Position numbers and translations under genes: made by a program
Shown here: positions 53,280-62,433 of the stretch, piece by piece
How the letters are laid out: each line of letters begins with the position of its first letter
Numbering within the stretch: the stretch's first letter is position 1
DNA from: CAMDKS01 sp964402975
GTDB lineage: Bacteria; Bdellovibrionota_B; Oligoflexia; Oligoflexales; RGVZ01
Direction: 5' to 3'
Length of the DNA: 64,000 bases
NCBI GenBank assembly: GCA_964402975.1
Contig: CAYOEM010000003.1
Coordinates: 62,001 to 126,000 of the forward strand
Notes under the pieces: model-generated
Told to the model about the DNA's origin: nothing
Seen by the model: the letters and a program-made list of their open reading frames with translations, nothing else
The model's database searches: none

Positions 53280-56200
53280 ATGTTTGCAAAAGACCGGTTC
53301 GGAGTTGCCTTGGGCTTGGTTCTATTAATGAGCCAAGCATTCGCCGAACATGCACAAGCGGACGAAAGAACAAAAAATCACCGAGAAGTAAATCTCTCAA
53401 CCGTAGAGTCAAAAAAACGCGAGAAGGGTACCGGCGAAAAAGCTAGTGGTCCAAGTATGGGGCGCGGTGAGGCGTTCGTAGTTGCTACTGAAGGTAAGCT
53501 CTCGTCTGAGATTAAGAAAACTATTGAGTTTTACAAGCGGACTGAGCGCACGTTGCCCCCGAAGTCCTCTGCGAGGCTTCAGATGCTGGAGCGCTTGGTG
53601 AATCTTTACCTGGAAAGTGCGGTTTATGAGGCGAATGCTGAGTTTAGGAGGTACGACCAAGTCTACTCGAACTGGGTGCGGGCTGGTGGTAAGGGAAAAT
53701 CACCGACAGTTGATAACTCCGGATCGAAAAACACCTGGAAGCAAGTGGCTGAGAAATCCGCCTACGTGATGAGACAGTTTCCAAATACGAAAAACTCAGA
53801 CGTTTTGATGTTTAATCAGGGTCTAGCCTTGCAATATCTTGGTCAAGAAAAACAGAGTGCTCGCGTTTATAGTGACTTGATTCACAAGTATCCTAATAGT
53901 GACAAAGCCGGAGAAGCCTACTTCCAGCTTGGCGATTTCTTTTTTGAGAAAAAAGACTTTAAAAATGCAACAAACAACTACAAGCAGGCTTTGCGTTATA
54001 AAACCAGTCGCGGTTACGGATGGTCTCTCTTCAAGCTTGGTTGGTGTTCATACAACTTGGGCAATTATCCAGAGTCTCTTGCGTTATGGAAACGAACTGT
54101 AGACGTAGCGACTAGCAGCCGTCAGAAGGGCTCTGACCAGCTTAAGGAAGAAGCCCTGAAGGACATGATATTTGCCTGGGTTGAGATGAAGACGGTGGAT
54201 CAGGCGATCACTTACTATCGGCAACACGGCGGTGAGAAATACATCGGAAAATTCCTGAGCCAATTGGGTGATCAGTTGGTTTATATCGGTAAATTTAACG
54301 ATGCAATTCGTATTTATAAGCGCTATCAGTCGATGTTTCCAAATGCGCCAGATACGCCCGATATGCAAAAAGACGTGATTTCTCTTTACTATGACATCAA
54401 TAGATATGCAGAGGTTTGGAAGGAGCTTGATGCCTTCCCTCGAATGTACGGATCTGGTAGTTCCTGGGCTGCGGCTAACAAAGGTGAGCAAGGGCTTGTA
54501 GAAAACACACAGATAAAAATAAAAGATACAATCATTTATTACGCCAAAGTTTTGCACAAGGCTGGGCAGAAAGATGATGATGCAGGTACATACGCGGAGG
54601 CGATCAAGGGATATCAGCTATTTTTAAAGTATTATCCAAACTCGAAGGAAATGCCCGAAGTTAAATTCAATATGGCTGACATCATGTTTGCTCAGCAAAA
54701 ATACAGAGAGGCGGGTAAGCTTTACTTGGAGGTAGCGGCTCTTGGTAAAGACAAGGCCGTTCAGATTATTCCACCGGGAAATAAAGTTGTAAGCCTCCAT
54801 AAGGATGCTGCGCGTTACATGCTGGACAGCTATGGATTGATGTTCGAACCCGTGTATAAAGTTATGTTAAAAAGAACTCCTGACTTCAGTAAACCGCCGC
54901 GTCCTTTGCCTCAGGCCGCCACCGATTACGTGCAGGCCTGTAGTGAATACGGTAAATGGTATCCTGATGACAAAAAAGCGTCGAAAGAATGTGATATTTA
55001 CGTCACTGCCATCTATTATCGCTTCGCGGACAAAGACAAGTCCAAGAAACTTCTTTTCAATATTGCTCAAAAATATCCGAAAGAGAAAATTGGTCCGGAA
55101 GCTGTTGAGTGGTTGATCCCGCTGTACGCAGGCGATACGAAATCACTTGTGCAAATCGCCGACAATCTTTTGAAACAGCCCTCTTACCAGAAAGGCAAGC
55201 TCGGAGACAAGCTGCGAGATCTTCGTCGCGGTGCTGAGATTGACGAGATTAAAAAGATTGGTGACGTCGCTAAGCGAGCTAAAGCTTTTGAAGATCAAGC
55301 CAAGAAAAATCCAAAATCGGCGGATGCAGATAAGTTGTTTTATAACGCTGCTGTTGATTACATAAAAGCCGGCATGGTTGCCCAGGGTATTGCAGCATAC
55401 GGAATTGTTGTGAAGAATTATCCCAAGTCTGAGGGCTACCAAGAAGCATTATTACAGCTGGCCAAGCTCTCTGATAAGCGTCTTGAATTCCCGACTGCAG
55501 CCTCATATTACCTGGCTTATGCTGCAAGGTTCCCCAAGGATAAGCAGGCTGAATCGGTGATCGGACGCGCCTGCGTGCTGCAGGTGGCTATGTCTGATGA
55601 GCGTGCTGTTCAAACCTGTCTGAATCTTGCAAAGTTTGATGCCGAGGGGGCGAAAGGACTTTTTGATCGCATGATCCGGGAAGCTGAGTATTCCAAGAAT
55701 TACGCTAAAATGCAGAAGCTGATCGCAAAGAACTACCTCAAGTTTAACTTGTCAGCAGATGAACGAATTATTGCATTCCACAGAATTTATGATGCCGCAA
55801 ATGGCAAAGGTGCAGCTGGGCAGCAGGCGGCGCGGGAAATTCTTGGTGCTTATAAAAGTGCAGGCGGCAAGGTTGGATCAGAGGCTAGTCGATATGTAGG
55901 AGAAATCGTATTTAACAGCGTCAATTCGATAATGCCTAAGTATGCATCTATCAAGTTGGTAGGTGGTAACGTCGATAAACTAGCCGCTTCGATCCAAAAG
56001 AAAGTAGCTGGTATTCCGGCTGTTGATAAAGCCTACGAGCAAGTGACCGCGACAAAAGACGCATTCTGGGGTGTGGCCGCCCTGTATCAGATGGGGTATG
56101 CCCGCGAGCTTCTTGCTAATGAGCTCGATAATCCACCGGCAATCGCTGGAGCGAGTGCTGAAGATGTGAAAAAGCAGCTGGCACCTCAGGTTCAGCAAGC

Positions 56201-56417
56201 CAGAGCTGAGGCTAAGAAATTCTATCAATTTGCAGTGGAATCGATTTCTAAGTTCGCCGTCTACAATGACTGGGCAGGTCGATCAGTGTCCGGGTTAGCG
56301 AGGATTCAGGGGCAAAAAATCAGTTACGAAGACGTTGCGCTCATTCCTGATTTCATCGGCTCCGAGGTTCCCGCACCTGTAGCTCAGGCGGTTAGCGCTA
56401 CAAAGGCAGGTGAGTGA
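53280..56417 (+). CDS. large periplasmic TPR protein, GltD/AgmU-like
   Basis: 1045 residues with an N-terminal signal peptide (LGLVLLMSQAFAEHAQA). Most of it is TPR-like: for example AGEAYFQLGDFFFEKKDFKN, YAEAIKGYQLFLKYYPNSKE, VKFNMADIMFAQQKYREAGK, AKMQKLIAKNYLKF. Large TPR proteins of this kind (AgmU/GltD in Myxococcus) span the periplasm between inner-membrane motor and outer-membrane parts. It ends one base into the next gene's start region (GTGATG). Confidence 0.7.
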   Translation: MFAKDRFGVALGLVLLMSQAFAEHAQADERTKNHREVNLSTVESKKREKGTGEKASGPSMGRGEAFVVATEGKLSSEIKKTIEFYKRTERTLPPKSSARLQMLERLVNLYLESAVYEANAEFRRYDQVYSNWVRAGGKGKSPTVDNSGSKNTWKQVAEKSAYVMRQFPNTKNSDVLMFNQGLALQYLGQEKQSARVYSDLIHKYPNSDKAGEAYFQLGDFFFEKKDFKNATNNYKQALRYKTSRGYGWSLFKLGWCSYNLGNYPESLALWKRTVDVATSSRQKGSDQLKEEALKDMIFAWVEMKTVDQAITYYRQHGGEKYIGKFLSQLGDQLVYIGKFNDAIRIYKRYQSMFPNAPDTPDMQKDVISLYYDINRYAEVWKELDAFPRMYGSGSSWAAANKGEQGLVENTQIKIKDTIIYYAKVLHKAGQKDDDAGTYAEAIKGYQLFLKYYPNSKEMPEVKFNMADIMFAQQKYREAGKLYLEVAALGKDKAVQIIPPGNKVVSLHKDAARYMLDSYGLMFEPVYKVMLKRTPDFSKPPRPLPQAATDYVQACSEYGKWYPDDKKASKECDIYVTAIYYRFADKDKSKKLLFNIAQKYPKEKIGPEAVEWLIPLYAGDTKSLVQIADNLLKQPSYQKGKLGDKLRDLRRGAEIDEIKKIGDVAKRAKAFEDQAKKNPKSADADKLFYNAAVDYIKAGMVAQGIAAYGIVVKNYPKSEGYQEALLQLAKLSDKRLEFPTAASYYLAYAARFPKDKQAESVIGRACVLQVAMSDERAVQTCLNLAKFDAEGAKGLFDRMIREAEYSKNYAKMQKLIAKNYLKFNLSADERIIAFHRIYDAANGKGAAGQQAAREILGAYKSAGGKVGSEASRYVGEIVFNSVNSIMPKYASIKLVGGNVDKLAASIQKKVAGIPAVDKAYEQVTATKDAFWGVAALYQMGYARELLANELDNPPAIAGASAEDVKKQLAPQVQQARAEAKKFYQFAVESISKFAVYNDWAGRSVSGLARIQGQKISYEDVALIPDFIGSEVPAPVAQAVSATKAGE

Positions 56418-57568
56418 TGCAGATAATAATGTCGAAAGCGTTCATGCCGACGAAATTAATAATGATGATGCTGCTCCCTTTAATGCACTTTGGTTGCTCG
56501 AGTGATAAACCCGAGAAGAAGACGGAAGAGCCTGTAAGTTCGTCCGGGCCAGCCGGTGGTGCTGCTGAAACGCGGGAGGACTCTGGCGCATCAGCTATGA
56601 CCGCGGAACGCCGATTTCTTATTAACAGTATGTCCAACAATGCCCTCACGTCGCGCTCGATCGATAAGTCACGAGCCGCCGATTTGGCTGGGCAATACGG
56701 TTCAGGTCGCAGTAAGGACATCAACTCTTTGGCCGCTGCCATAGCCTCTGGTCGCCTTGCCGGTCAATCCGTAAATGAGGTCATGACCAGTGCTAAAGCC
56801 ATGGCTGATCTTGAAATGACTAAGAATATCGAGCGGGATATCCCTGAAATTGTTCAGTTGGAACTCGGTCTTTCTGGTCTAAATACCGGTCGCCTGGCAT
56901 TTGCTGAGCACTGGTTGGATCCATTAATTAAATCGAAGAACTCGACAATTCGCGCATCGGCTATCAATGCCAAAGGGGTGGTAGCCATCCGCATGGGTCG
57001 CATACCTGAGGCAGTTGCGATGTTCAAAGAAGCTCTTTCTGTAAATAACGAATATCGTCCAGCGCTATTGAATCTTGGTTTTTTAGCACTTCAGGGCGGA
57101 GATGTTACGACCGCAAAGCGTGCACTTGGTGGGATGCAAGATGACTGGTATGTCGAATCGGCTCTGGTTTCGGTCCTTCGTCTCGAGGGTGAGAGTGATA
57201 AAGCCGACTCGATCTGCGAAAAAGTTCTTACCAAACATCCTCGTCATAAGCCGACTCTTATAAATTGCGGCATTAATGCTTGGCAGGGTAAAAAGGACTA
57301 TAAGAAGGCGAGAGATTACCTGAATAAAGCCCTATCAGTTGCTGGTGGAGTCGCTGTTTGGGATGAGAAGACGGGGCGATTACTAGGGGCGATTGATACT
57401 GAAGAGGCGAGAGCCGCTCAGCTCAAGGCGCGCAAAGAAGCTGAGGAGCGCAAAGCCAAGGCCGAGGCGGCTAAGGCCAAGTCGGAGGTCCCTGCAAAGG
57501 AAGGCTCAAAGGATTCAGCGGGTGATCAGCCCAAACAAGAGGCGGGCGGCAAAGAGGGCAAGCAATAA
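56417..57568 (+). CDS. TPR lipoprotein, GltC-like
   Basis: Lipobox HFGC (Cys27) after a hydrophobic Met/Leu-rich signal. The mature protein has TPR repeats in its C-terminal half (AKGVVAIRMGRIPEAVAMFK, ALLNLGFLALQGGDVTTAKR) and an Ala/Lys/Glu-rich tail (EERKAKAEAAKAKSE). ATG 56417 overlaps the upstream stop (TGATG). It matches the layout of Myxococcus GltC, a periplasmic/outer-membrane-leaflet TPR lipoprotein of the machine. Confidence 0.65.
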   Translation: MQIIMSKAFMPTKLIMMMLLPLMHFGCSSDKPEKKTEEPVSSSGPAGGAAETREDSGASAMTAERRFLINSMSNNALTSRSIDKSRAADLAGQYGSGRSKDINSLAAAIASGRLAGQSVNEVMTSAKAMADLEMTKNIERDIPEIVQLELGLSGLNTGRLAFAEHWLDPLIKSKNSTIRASAINAKGVVAIRMGRIPEAVAMFKEALSVNNEYRPALLNLGFLALQGGDVTTAKRALGGMQDDWYVESALVSVLRLEGESDKADSICEKVLTKHPRHKPTLINCGINAWQGKKDYKKARDYLNKALSVAGGVAVWDEKTGRLLGAIDTEEARAAQLKARKEAEERKAKAEAAKAKSEVPAKEGSKDSAGDQPKQEAGGKEGKQ

Positions 57569-57592
57569 TAATCTGTGCTTTAATCGCTTGCA

Positions 57593-57621
57593 TTGGTGTA
57601 TGGCATAACTTGTGGGATAAT
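57593..57621 (+). promoter_or_regulatory. possible promoter of the FHA/GltG-like gene
   Basis: TTGGTG at 57593-57598 and GATAAT at 57616-57621 are 17 bases apart. The -10 is a 5/6 match and the -35 weak. It lies in the only gap larger than about 100 bp inside the gliding-type cluster, so the last gene may have its own promoter. Confidence 0.4.
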
Positions 57622-57706
57622 ATAACGAAAGTTTAGTTTTATTTGTGCGCTTGTGGATTCAGAATTGGGTTAAATAATTTTATGTGTTTCCTAGAAAAGG
57701 TTGCAA

Positions 57707-59932
57707 ATGGCGTTTGAGTTGAGATTCCAGGTGCCGGGACAACTTCCCCGCACAATTCCTGTCGACCAATCACGGATGATGATCGGGACTCTGCTCTCAA
57801 ATCATGTGGTTCTTCGCGCGCCTGGTGTTGATCCAATTCATGCTTTGATTGAAGAGGTTGAATCTGGAAAGTGGATTGTAACTGACGTTGGCAGTGAAAC
57901 TGGCGTTAAGGTCAACGGCGTACTCATCGATGTTGAGTCTCATCTTAAGGCCGGTGACAAAATTTCAGTTGGAAGTGTGGTGCTTGAATTTGCTGAGCAA
58001 GTTCAAGTGATACCTCCGCCTCCAGGTCCGGGCGTGACGATTCCCCCGCCGGCGATTGCGCCATCTGCGCCATCTGCGAAGACGGATGTGAGAGTGAGTG
58101 TCGACAAGCTCCGTACGCCGGCGTCGAGTGCTCCTCCAGAGTCGAGTCCTAAAGCGAATACAGAGGGAAGGGCCACAGTTCGTCAGGAGGCGCCGTCAGA
58201 GGCCCTTGAGCGTCGGGTCCAGAAAAATGTTTTATTCCACCCTCGAGATGCTGTTCCCAAAGGTGATACTTTAGAAGTGGTCGCCTACTGGGGCGACACA
58301 GTTTTGGACGTTGATCTCTTTCACCCAAGCTTCAAGAACTTTGATCATGTGACGATTGGTGTGACCCCGATAGCGCACTTCATCGCGGCCGGCGAAGAGC
58401 ATTTTATAAAGCACAACCTTGTCAGATTTAGCTCGAGTGGCGGTTATAAATTAAAGCTTCTCAATGGCATGGACACACGCGTACGTCGCGGCGGCAAAGT
58501 TGAAAAGATCGATGGTCAGGGCAGCGTTTCTCTCGATCGCAGAGATATAGCGCATATTAAGTTCGGCAGCGTTCGCTATTTCATGCTGTTTGTAAATCCA
58601 CCTGAGATTAACCTCGAACGCTCTGGTCCTAGGGATCCAGTGCTTGCTTGGTTGACGCTTGCGGGTATGCTTTTGTATTTTCTGGTAATCCCCACTCTTT
58701 GGATATCGATTCCGAAAAAAGAAGCTCCAGAGGAAACCGAGATTTTTGAAATCGTACAGGTGCCTGAGGAGCAAAAACCACCCGAACCAAAACCACCGGA
58801 GCCAAAAAAACCGGAAGTGAAGGTTGAGGAGAAAAAGGAGCCACCCAAGACTCCTAAGCCGCCTCCACCGCCGAAACCAAAACCAGTGACCCCTGCCAAG
58901 CCGATTGAAAAAGAAAAGGTTGAACAGCCAAAACCTGTTGAAAAGCCGGTCGAGAAACCGAAGCCAATGGAAGCGCTGCAACAAAAACCGACGCCACCAG
59001 CCCCGACGCCACAAAAAGCGCAGGACGGTAAGCCTGGTGACCCAGCGAAAGCTAATTTGGCGAGCCTCAGTAAAGCAACGGCTGGTATGGAGTCAACCGG
59101 AGCCAAGAAGCCGGACTTCAAATACGCTGGTGAGAAAAATAATAAACCTCTCGGTGCAGCTGGTGGTCCAAAAGGTTCTGGCAACAACCAGACTGGTGGA
59201 GCGATCAAGGGTAAAGAGAGCTTTAGCGTCCAGGGCGTTGAGGGACCAAAAAACAACAAAGCATCCGGTGTCAATTTGGACAAGCTTGGGCTGGGAGTTG
59301 GAAAGGTCTTGAACAAGACCGGCCCCGGCGCGATCCAAACGAATTTCCGAAGTGATGTCGGTGGTGCTGGCGGTGGTGCGGGATCAGGCTCCAAAACCTA
59401 CGGTATGGGTGGCGCCGGCAACGGTAAGTCTCTTGGTCTTGCAGGTGCAGGCGGTGCTGCCAACAACTTCGGATCCGGATCAGGCGGTGATGGATCGGGT
59501 CAGGGTGGAAGTGGTGGTTTTGGCGGCTCTGGTGGTGGACCCGGTTTTGGAACAGGCGGAGCCGGTAAAGGCGGTGGTGGTGCCGGCGGCCATGGCCGGG
59601 CAAACGTGACTATTCCTCCAGGTGATCCGACCTACTCTGGTGGTCTGACGGCTCAGGAGATCATGGCTGTGATTCGCGCCCACTTAAACGAAATTCGCCA
59701 CTGTTATGAGCAGCTACTCCAGCGCTCACCAAGTGCTTCTGGAAAGATAGCAGTCAGCTTTGTCATTGGTTTGTCAGGAGGCGTCACTCGTGTAGGTGTC
59801 CAGGAAGCAACTCTTAACGACTCTGTGATGAGAGGTTGTGTGACAGGACGAATACAGCGTTGGACTTTCCCTAAGCCAAGAGGTGGACAGCCAGTTGACG
59901 TGAGCTATCCATTCGTCTTCAACCCACTTTAA
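57707..59932 (+). CDS. FHA-TM-Pro/Gly-rich protein with AgmX/PglI C-domain (GltG-like)
   Basis: Domain order: an N-terminal FHA domain (about residues 20-95), a second compact region, one membrane helix (about 312-335, LAWLTLAGMLLYFLVIPTLW), a TonB-like Pro/Lys/Glu-rich stretch (EPKPPEPKKPEV, PKPPPPPKPKPV), a Gly-rich flexible stretch, and an AgmX/PglI C-terminal domain with Cys666 (IRHCYEQL) and Cys711 (RGCVTGRI). This is the GltG plan: cytoplasmic FHA, one TM helix and a periplasmic TonB-like end that spans the envelope. The FHA has His45 but lacks the Arg, Ser and Asn used for phosphothreonine binding. ATG 57707 follows AAAAGG. Confidence 0.75.
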   Translation: MAFELRFQVPGQLPRTIPVDQSRMMIGTLLSNHVVLRAPGVDPIHALIEEVESGKWIVTDVGSETGVKVNGVLIDVESHLKAGDKISVGSVVLEFAEQVQVIPPPPGPGVTIPPPAIAPSAPSAKTDVRVSVDKLRTPASSAPPESSPKANTEGRATVRQEAPSEALERRVQKNVLFHPRDAVPKGDTLEVVAYWGDTVLDVDLFHPSFKNFDHVTIGVTPIAHFIAAGEEHFIKHNLVRFSSSGGYKLKLLNGMDTRVRRGGKVEKIDGQGSVSLDRRDIAHIKFGSVRYFMLFVNPPEINLERSGPRDPVLAWLTLAGMLLYFLVIPTLWISIPKKEAPEETEIFEIVQVPEEQKPPEPKPPEPKKPEVKVEEKKEPPKTPKPPPPPKPKPVTPAKPIEKEKVEQPKPVEKPVEKPKPMEALQQKPTPPAPTPQKAQDGKPGDPAKANLASLSKATAGMESTGAKKPDFKYAGEKNNKPLGAAGGPKGSGNNQTGGAIKGKESFSVQGVEGPKNNKASGVNLDKLGLGVGKVLNKTGPGAIQTNFRSDVGGAGGGAGSGSKTYGMGGAGNGKSLGLAGAGGAANNFGSGSGGDGSGQGGSGGFGGSGGGPGFGTGGAGKGGGGAGGHGRANVTIPPGDPTYSGGLTAQEIMAVIRAHLNEIRHCYEQLLQRSPSASGKIAVSFVIGLSGGVTRVGVQEATLNDSVMRGCVTGRIQRWTFPKPRGGQPVDVSYPFVFNPL

Positions 59933-59959
59933 GTGATCGTTTCATAGTCAGTAAGAAAC

Positions 59960-59997
59960 AACGAAAGAGATCTCCCTTTGCGGAGATCTCTTTCGTT
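59960..59997 (+). terminator. hairpin after the GltG-like gene
   Basis: A 16-bp perfect stem (AACGAAAGAGATCTCC with GGAGATCTCTTTCGTT) encloses CTTTGC, 28 bases past the stop, and is followed by ATCACG without a U-run. Position supports a terminator of the gliding-type operon. Confidence 0.75.
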
Positions 59998-60076
59998 ATC
60001 ACGTACCTTGCGAAATCCCGGCGCATTCAGTAACCTAGAGGTTTCGCCTTTCGTAGCTAGCCTGGGGAGATCTGTT

Positions 60077-60865
60077 TTGGTTCATCGACCATTGTTTTTA
60101 ATTAGCAATGATGACGGAGTTCACGCGCCTGGGGTCAGGGCTATGGCAGCGGCGGTCAAGGAGCTAGGGGACGTCGTGATCGTGGCCCCACATGTGGAAA
60201 GATCAGCATCCAGCCACGCAATTTCGATACATCTTCCTTTGAGGATTGAACAAGTAGAGCCAAATATCTATGCAGTTGAGGGCACTCCCGCCGATTGCAT
60301 TATGCTGGCTATCAGAAAGCTCCTCAGACGAAAGCCGACCTGGGTGTTGAGCGGCATCAACCGGGGTGCTAACCTAGGTGTAGACACCATTTACTCAGGA
60401 ACGGTTGGGGCAGCCATGGAAGGAACGTTGCATAATATTCCCTCAATCGCAGTCTCGACATACGGCAAAGCTAGGGAGCACCTCCACTACGAGTCGGCTT
60501 GCCAGGTGGTCCAAATGTTACTGGGTAAAGCGGATCTGTTTGGCGAGGTTATCAAAACGTCTTTACTCAACGTTAATGTGCCAAACCTGCCCTTTGAGAA
60601 GTTGCGGGGTATCGTCGTGACGGGTCTCGGCCGAAGAATCTATGAGGACGAGATGCAAGAGGGCGTCGACCCTCGAGGTCGAGCTTACTATTGGGTGGGT
60701 GCTGGGGGCGAGATGTTTGAAGACATACCCAACTCGGACTGTGTCATGCTCGAGCAAGGATATGTCACCGTTTCTGTGCTGCGCCCAAGTTTCATTGATG
60801 AAAGAGGTAATGCGGCCATTGAAAAGAGCTTTGCAGGAGTTTTTGACAACTCTTTTGGGTCATAA
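60077..60865 (+). CDS. surE: 5'/3'-nucleotidase SurE
   Basis: Metal-dependent nucleoside monophosphatase. ISNDDG provides metal ligands, then ERSASSHAIS, EGTPADCIML, and SGINRGANLGVDTIYSGTVG. The family's usual N-terminus is near PLFLISNDDG, so TTG 60077 with GGGGAGA six bases upstream is chosen; a longer frame from 59978 would start inside a terminator hairpin. The LysM/M23 gene follows, an arrangement like surE-nlpD. Confidence 0.94.
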   Translation: MVHRPLFLISNDDGVHAPGVRAMAAAVKELGDVVIVAPHVERSASSHAISIHLPLRIEQVEPNIYAVEGTPADCIMLAIRKLLRRKPTWVLSGINRGANLGVDTIYSGTVGAAMEGTLHNIPSIAVSTYGKAREHLHYESACQVVQMLLGKADLFGEVIKTSLLNVNVPNLPFEKLRGIVVTGLGRRIYEDEMQEGVDPRGRAYYWVGAGGEMFEDIPNSDCVMLEQGYVTVSVLRPSFIDERGNAAIEKSFAGVFDNSFGS

Positions 60866-60903
60866 TAGTGCGCCTCATTCGCCAAACTTTGGAGAGACGA
60901 CTT

Positions 60904-61782
60904 ATGCCACGTAAATCACTTCTCGCGTTCATGGCATCGGTACTGGTTGCATCGGGTTGCGCTACGGTCAATTCTAGCGTGGATCAGCGTGACCGCATCG
61001 TGCTCGTAAAAGTTAAGAAAAATGACACCTTAAATATTATTGCCAAGCGCCATGACACCACATGGCAGTCGATTGCGGTACTCAACCGAGAGCAGTTAAC
61101 CAACGGATTAAGGGAGGGTCAGGAGCTTAGAGTAAAAAGTGGAAGTATCTACCTCGGTAGTGTGGACTCCGTCGGCGCTAGTTCTCAAGCTGATATGGAA
61201 CATGGCGATGAGTCGGATGACTTCCTTCCAAAACGCAAGCGCGGACTATTTTTTACCCCGACCTCCGGGGAACCGCCCGCTCTAATGATGCCTGCTCCAG
61301 GTCGCGTTTCTAGCCGCTTTGGTAAGCGCGGGAGACGATTACACAAGGGCATTGATATCGTGGCCAACGTGGGCACGCCGATCGTGGCGTCTGCTGATGG
61401 AGAAGTTATCTTTGCAGGTCGACAGCGTGGATATGGCTCAACCGTTGTGATCGATCATGGTGAATTTATGACTCTATATGCCCACGCAAGTAAAGTCATT
61501 GCTCGTACGGGTGATGTGGTCAGACAGGGTGATTTCATCGCTAAAGTTGGAAAGACCGGAAACGCGCGTGGTGCGCATTTGCACTTCGAGTTACGGGACC
61601 GCGACAATAAGCCTCTAAATCCTATTCAGCATTTTCGTGTGGTTAATGTAGCGCAGTCCGAGGAATCGCTTCGTGCAACCGAGGCAGCCTCCGACCGGGT
61701 CTCTGCTAAATTATCCAAAAACAAGCGTCGGCAAGCGCGTCAAGGACGCGGAAAAAAGCGACTTTTATACGCCAAGGACTAA
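60904..61782 (+). CDS. LysM/M23 peptidase lipoprotein (NlpD-like, active-site intact)
   Basis: Lipobox VASGC (Cys19), then a LysM domain (VKKNDTLNIIAKRHDTTWQS), a linker, and an M23 LytM domain: HKGIDIVANVGTPI and AHLHFELRD, with the His/Asp and HxH metal ligands present. Unlike E. coli NlpD, whose ligands are degenerate, this protein could be a genuine peptidoglycan endopeptidase. A C-terminal Arg/Lys-rich tail follows. ATG 60904 has GGAGAGA upstream; a longer GTG frame from 60868 is less likely. Confidence 0.88.
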   Translation: MPRKSLLAFMASVLVASGCATVNSSVDQRDRIVLVKVKKNDTLNIIAKRHDTTWQSIAVLNREQLTNGLREGQELRVKSGSIYLGSVDSVGASSQADMEHGDESDDFLPKRKRGLFFTPTSGEPPALMMPAPGRVSSRFGKRGRRLHKGIDIVANVGTPIVASADGEVIFAGRQRGYGSTVVIDHGEFMTLYAHASKVIARTGDVVRQGDFIAKVGKTGNARGAHLHFELRDRDNKPLNPIQHFRVVNVAQSEESLRATEAASDRVSAKLSKNKRRQARQGRGKKRLLYAKD

Positions 61783-61913
61783 AGATTATACACATCTTTA
61801 GCTGTAACTCACTGAAATTAAAGATCCGATCTCTTTTGCTTGACATGCATGCGAAGGTGCGATTTGTTCCGTCTCAACAAAGTGAATGAATCTCTATCTT
61901 GGATGTGAACTAG

Positions 61914-62354
61914 ATGCTGACTGATCGCTCTACATCAAGCCGTATTCGCCACCTTCGAGCTCTTGACGGTGCTTCAAAAAATAACACTTCAACCGATTCG
62001 GGACCTGGTGAAATCATCGTTGTTGGTTTGGGTGACCGCATGGTTATTTCTGAACAGGCGGAGATTTGGACCATACGAGGTGTTCTTAGTGATGGCCGTG
62101 TTTTGGAAGACGCTGTTGGTGAGATTTCATTTGTTATGATCCCTGGCCAATTTCAACCGGCCACAGCGGTTGTGGGTTTCATTGCACCCCATTCCCCACA
62201 CGTATTGGGCATCAGCGAGGACACAATTTGGCCTCAGTTACGTGCCATGATATCCCAGCTTGGTTATGATCTTGACGGCTTCTACGTGTCGATGTCGATT
62301 AATGGTCGCCCCTTTAATCGACGCGAAATAGCAGATAACAACAAAAGCCGCTAG
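61914..62354 (+). CDS. hypothetical protein
   Basis: 146 residues without signal peptide or membrane helix; the middle has a beta-rich segment (EIIVVGLGDRMVISEQAEIW, PATAVVGFIAPHSPHV). No family is recognised. TTGGATGTGAA precedes the ATG weakly. A hairpin overlaps its stop codon. Region 61783-61913 before it has a TTGACA at 61840 but no convincing -10. Confidence 0.5.
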   Translation: MLTDRSTSSRIRHLRALDGASKNNTSTDSGPGEIIVVGLGDRMVISEQAEIWTIRGVLSDGRVLEDAVGEISFVMIPGQFQPATAVVGFIAPHSPHVLGISEDTIWPQLRAMISQLGYDLDGFYVSMSINGRPFNRREIADNNKSR

Positions 62355-62365
62355 ATTAGCGGCTT
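62345..62365 (+). terminator. hairpin at the 3' end of the hypothetical gene
   Basis: A 9-bp perfect stem AAGCCGCTA / TAGCGGCTT with loop GAT overlaps the TAG stop codon. The downstream U-tract is weak (CTATG). It lies before the convergent apaG gene. Confidence 0.5.
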
Positions 62366-62433
62366 CTATGTATCAAATGCACAGAACGTAAATTTCGACA
62401 CCTTTGGTGCAAACCATCGTGTAAGACAGCTAT

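Noticed and set aside
58576..59394. A 272-residue minus-strand reading frame opposite the GltG-like gene
   Set aside because: Its composition mirrors the Pro/Gly-rich codons of the real plus-strand gene, it has no Shine-Dalgarno or family, and it lies wholly inside a well-supported coding sequence.
59978..60076. N-terminal extension of SurE to 59978
   Set aside because: It would begin inside the terminator hairpin and precede the conserved SurE N-terminus; TTG 60077 has a good Shine-Dalgarno.
61840..61868. TTGACA before the hypothetical gene as a promoter
   Set aside because: The -35 is perfect but no acceptable -10 is found at 16-18 bases, so I do not list it as a feature.
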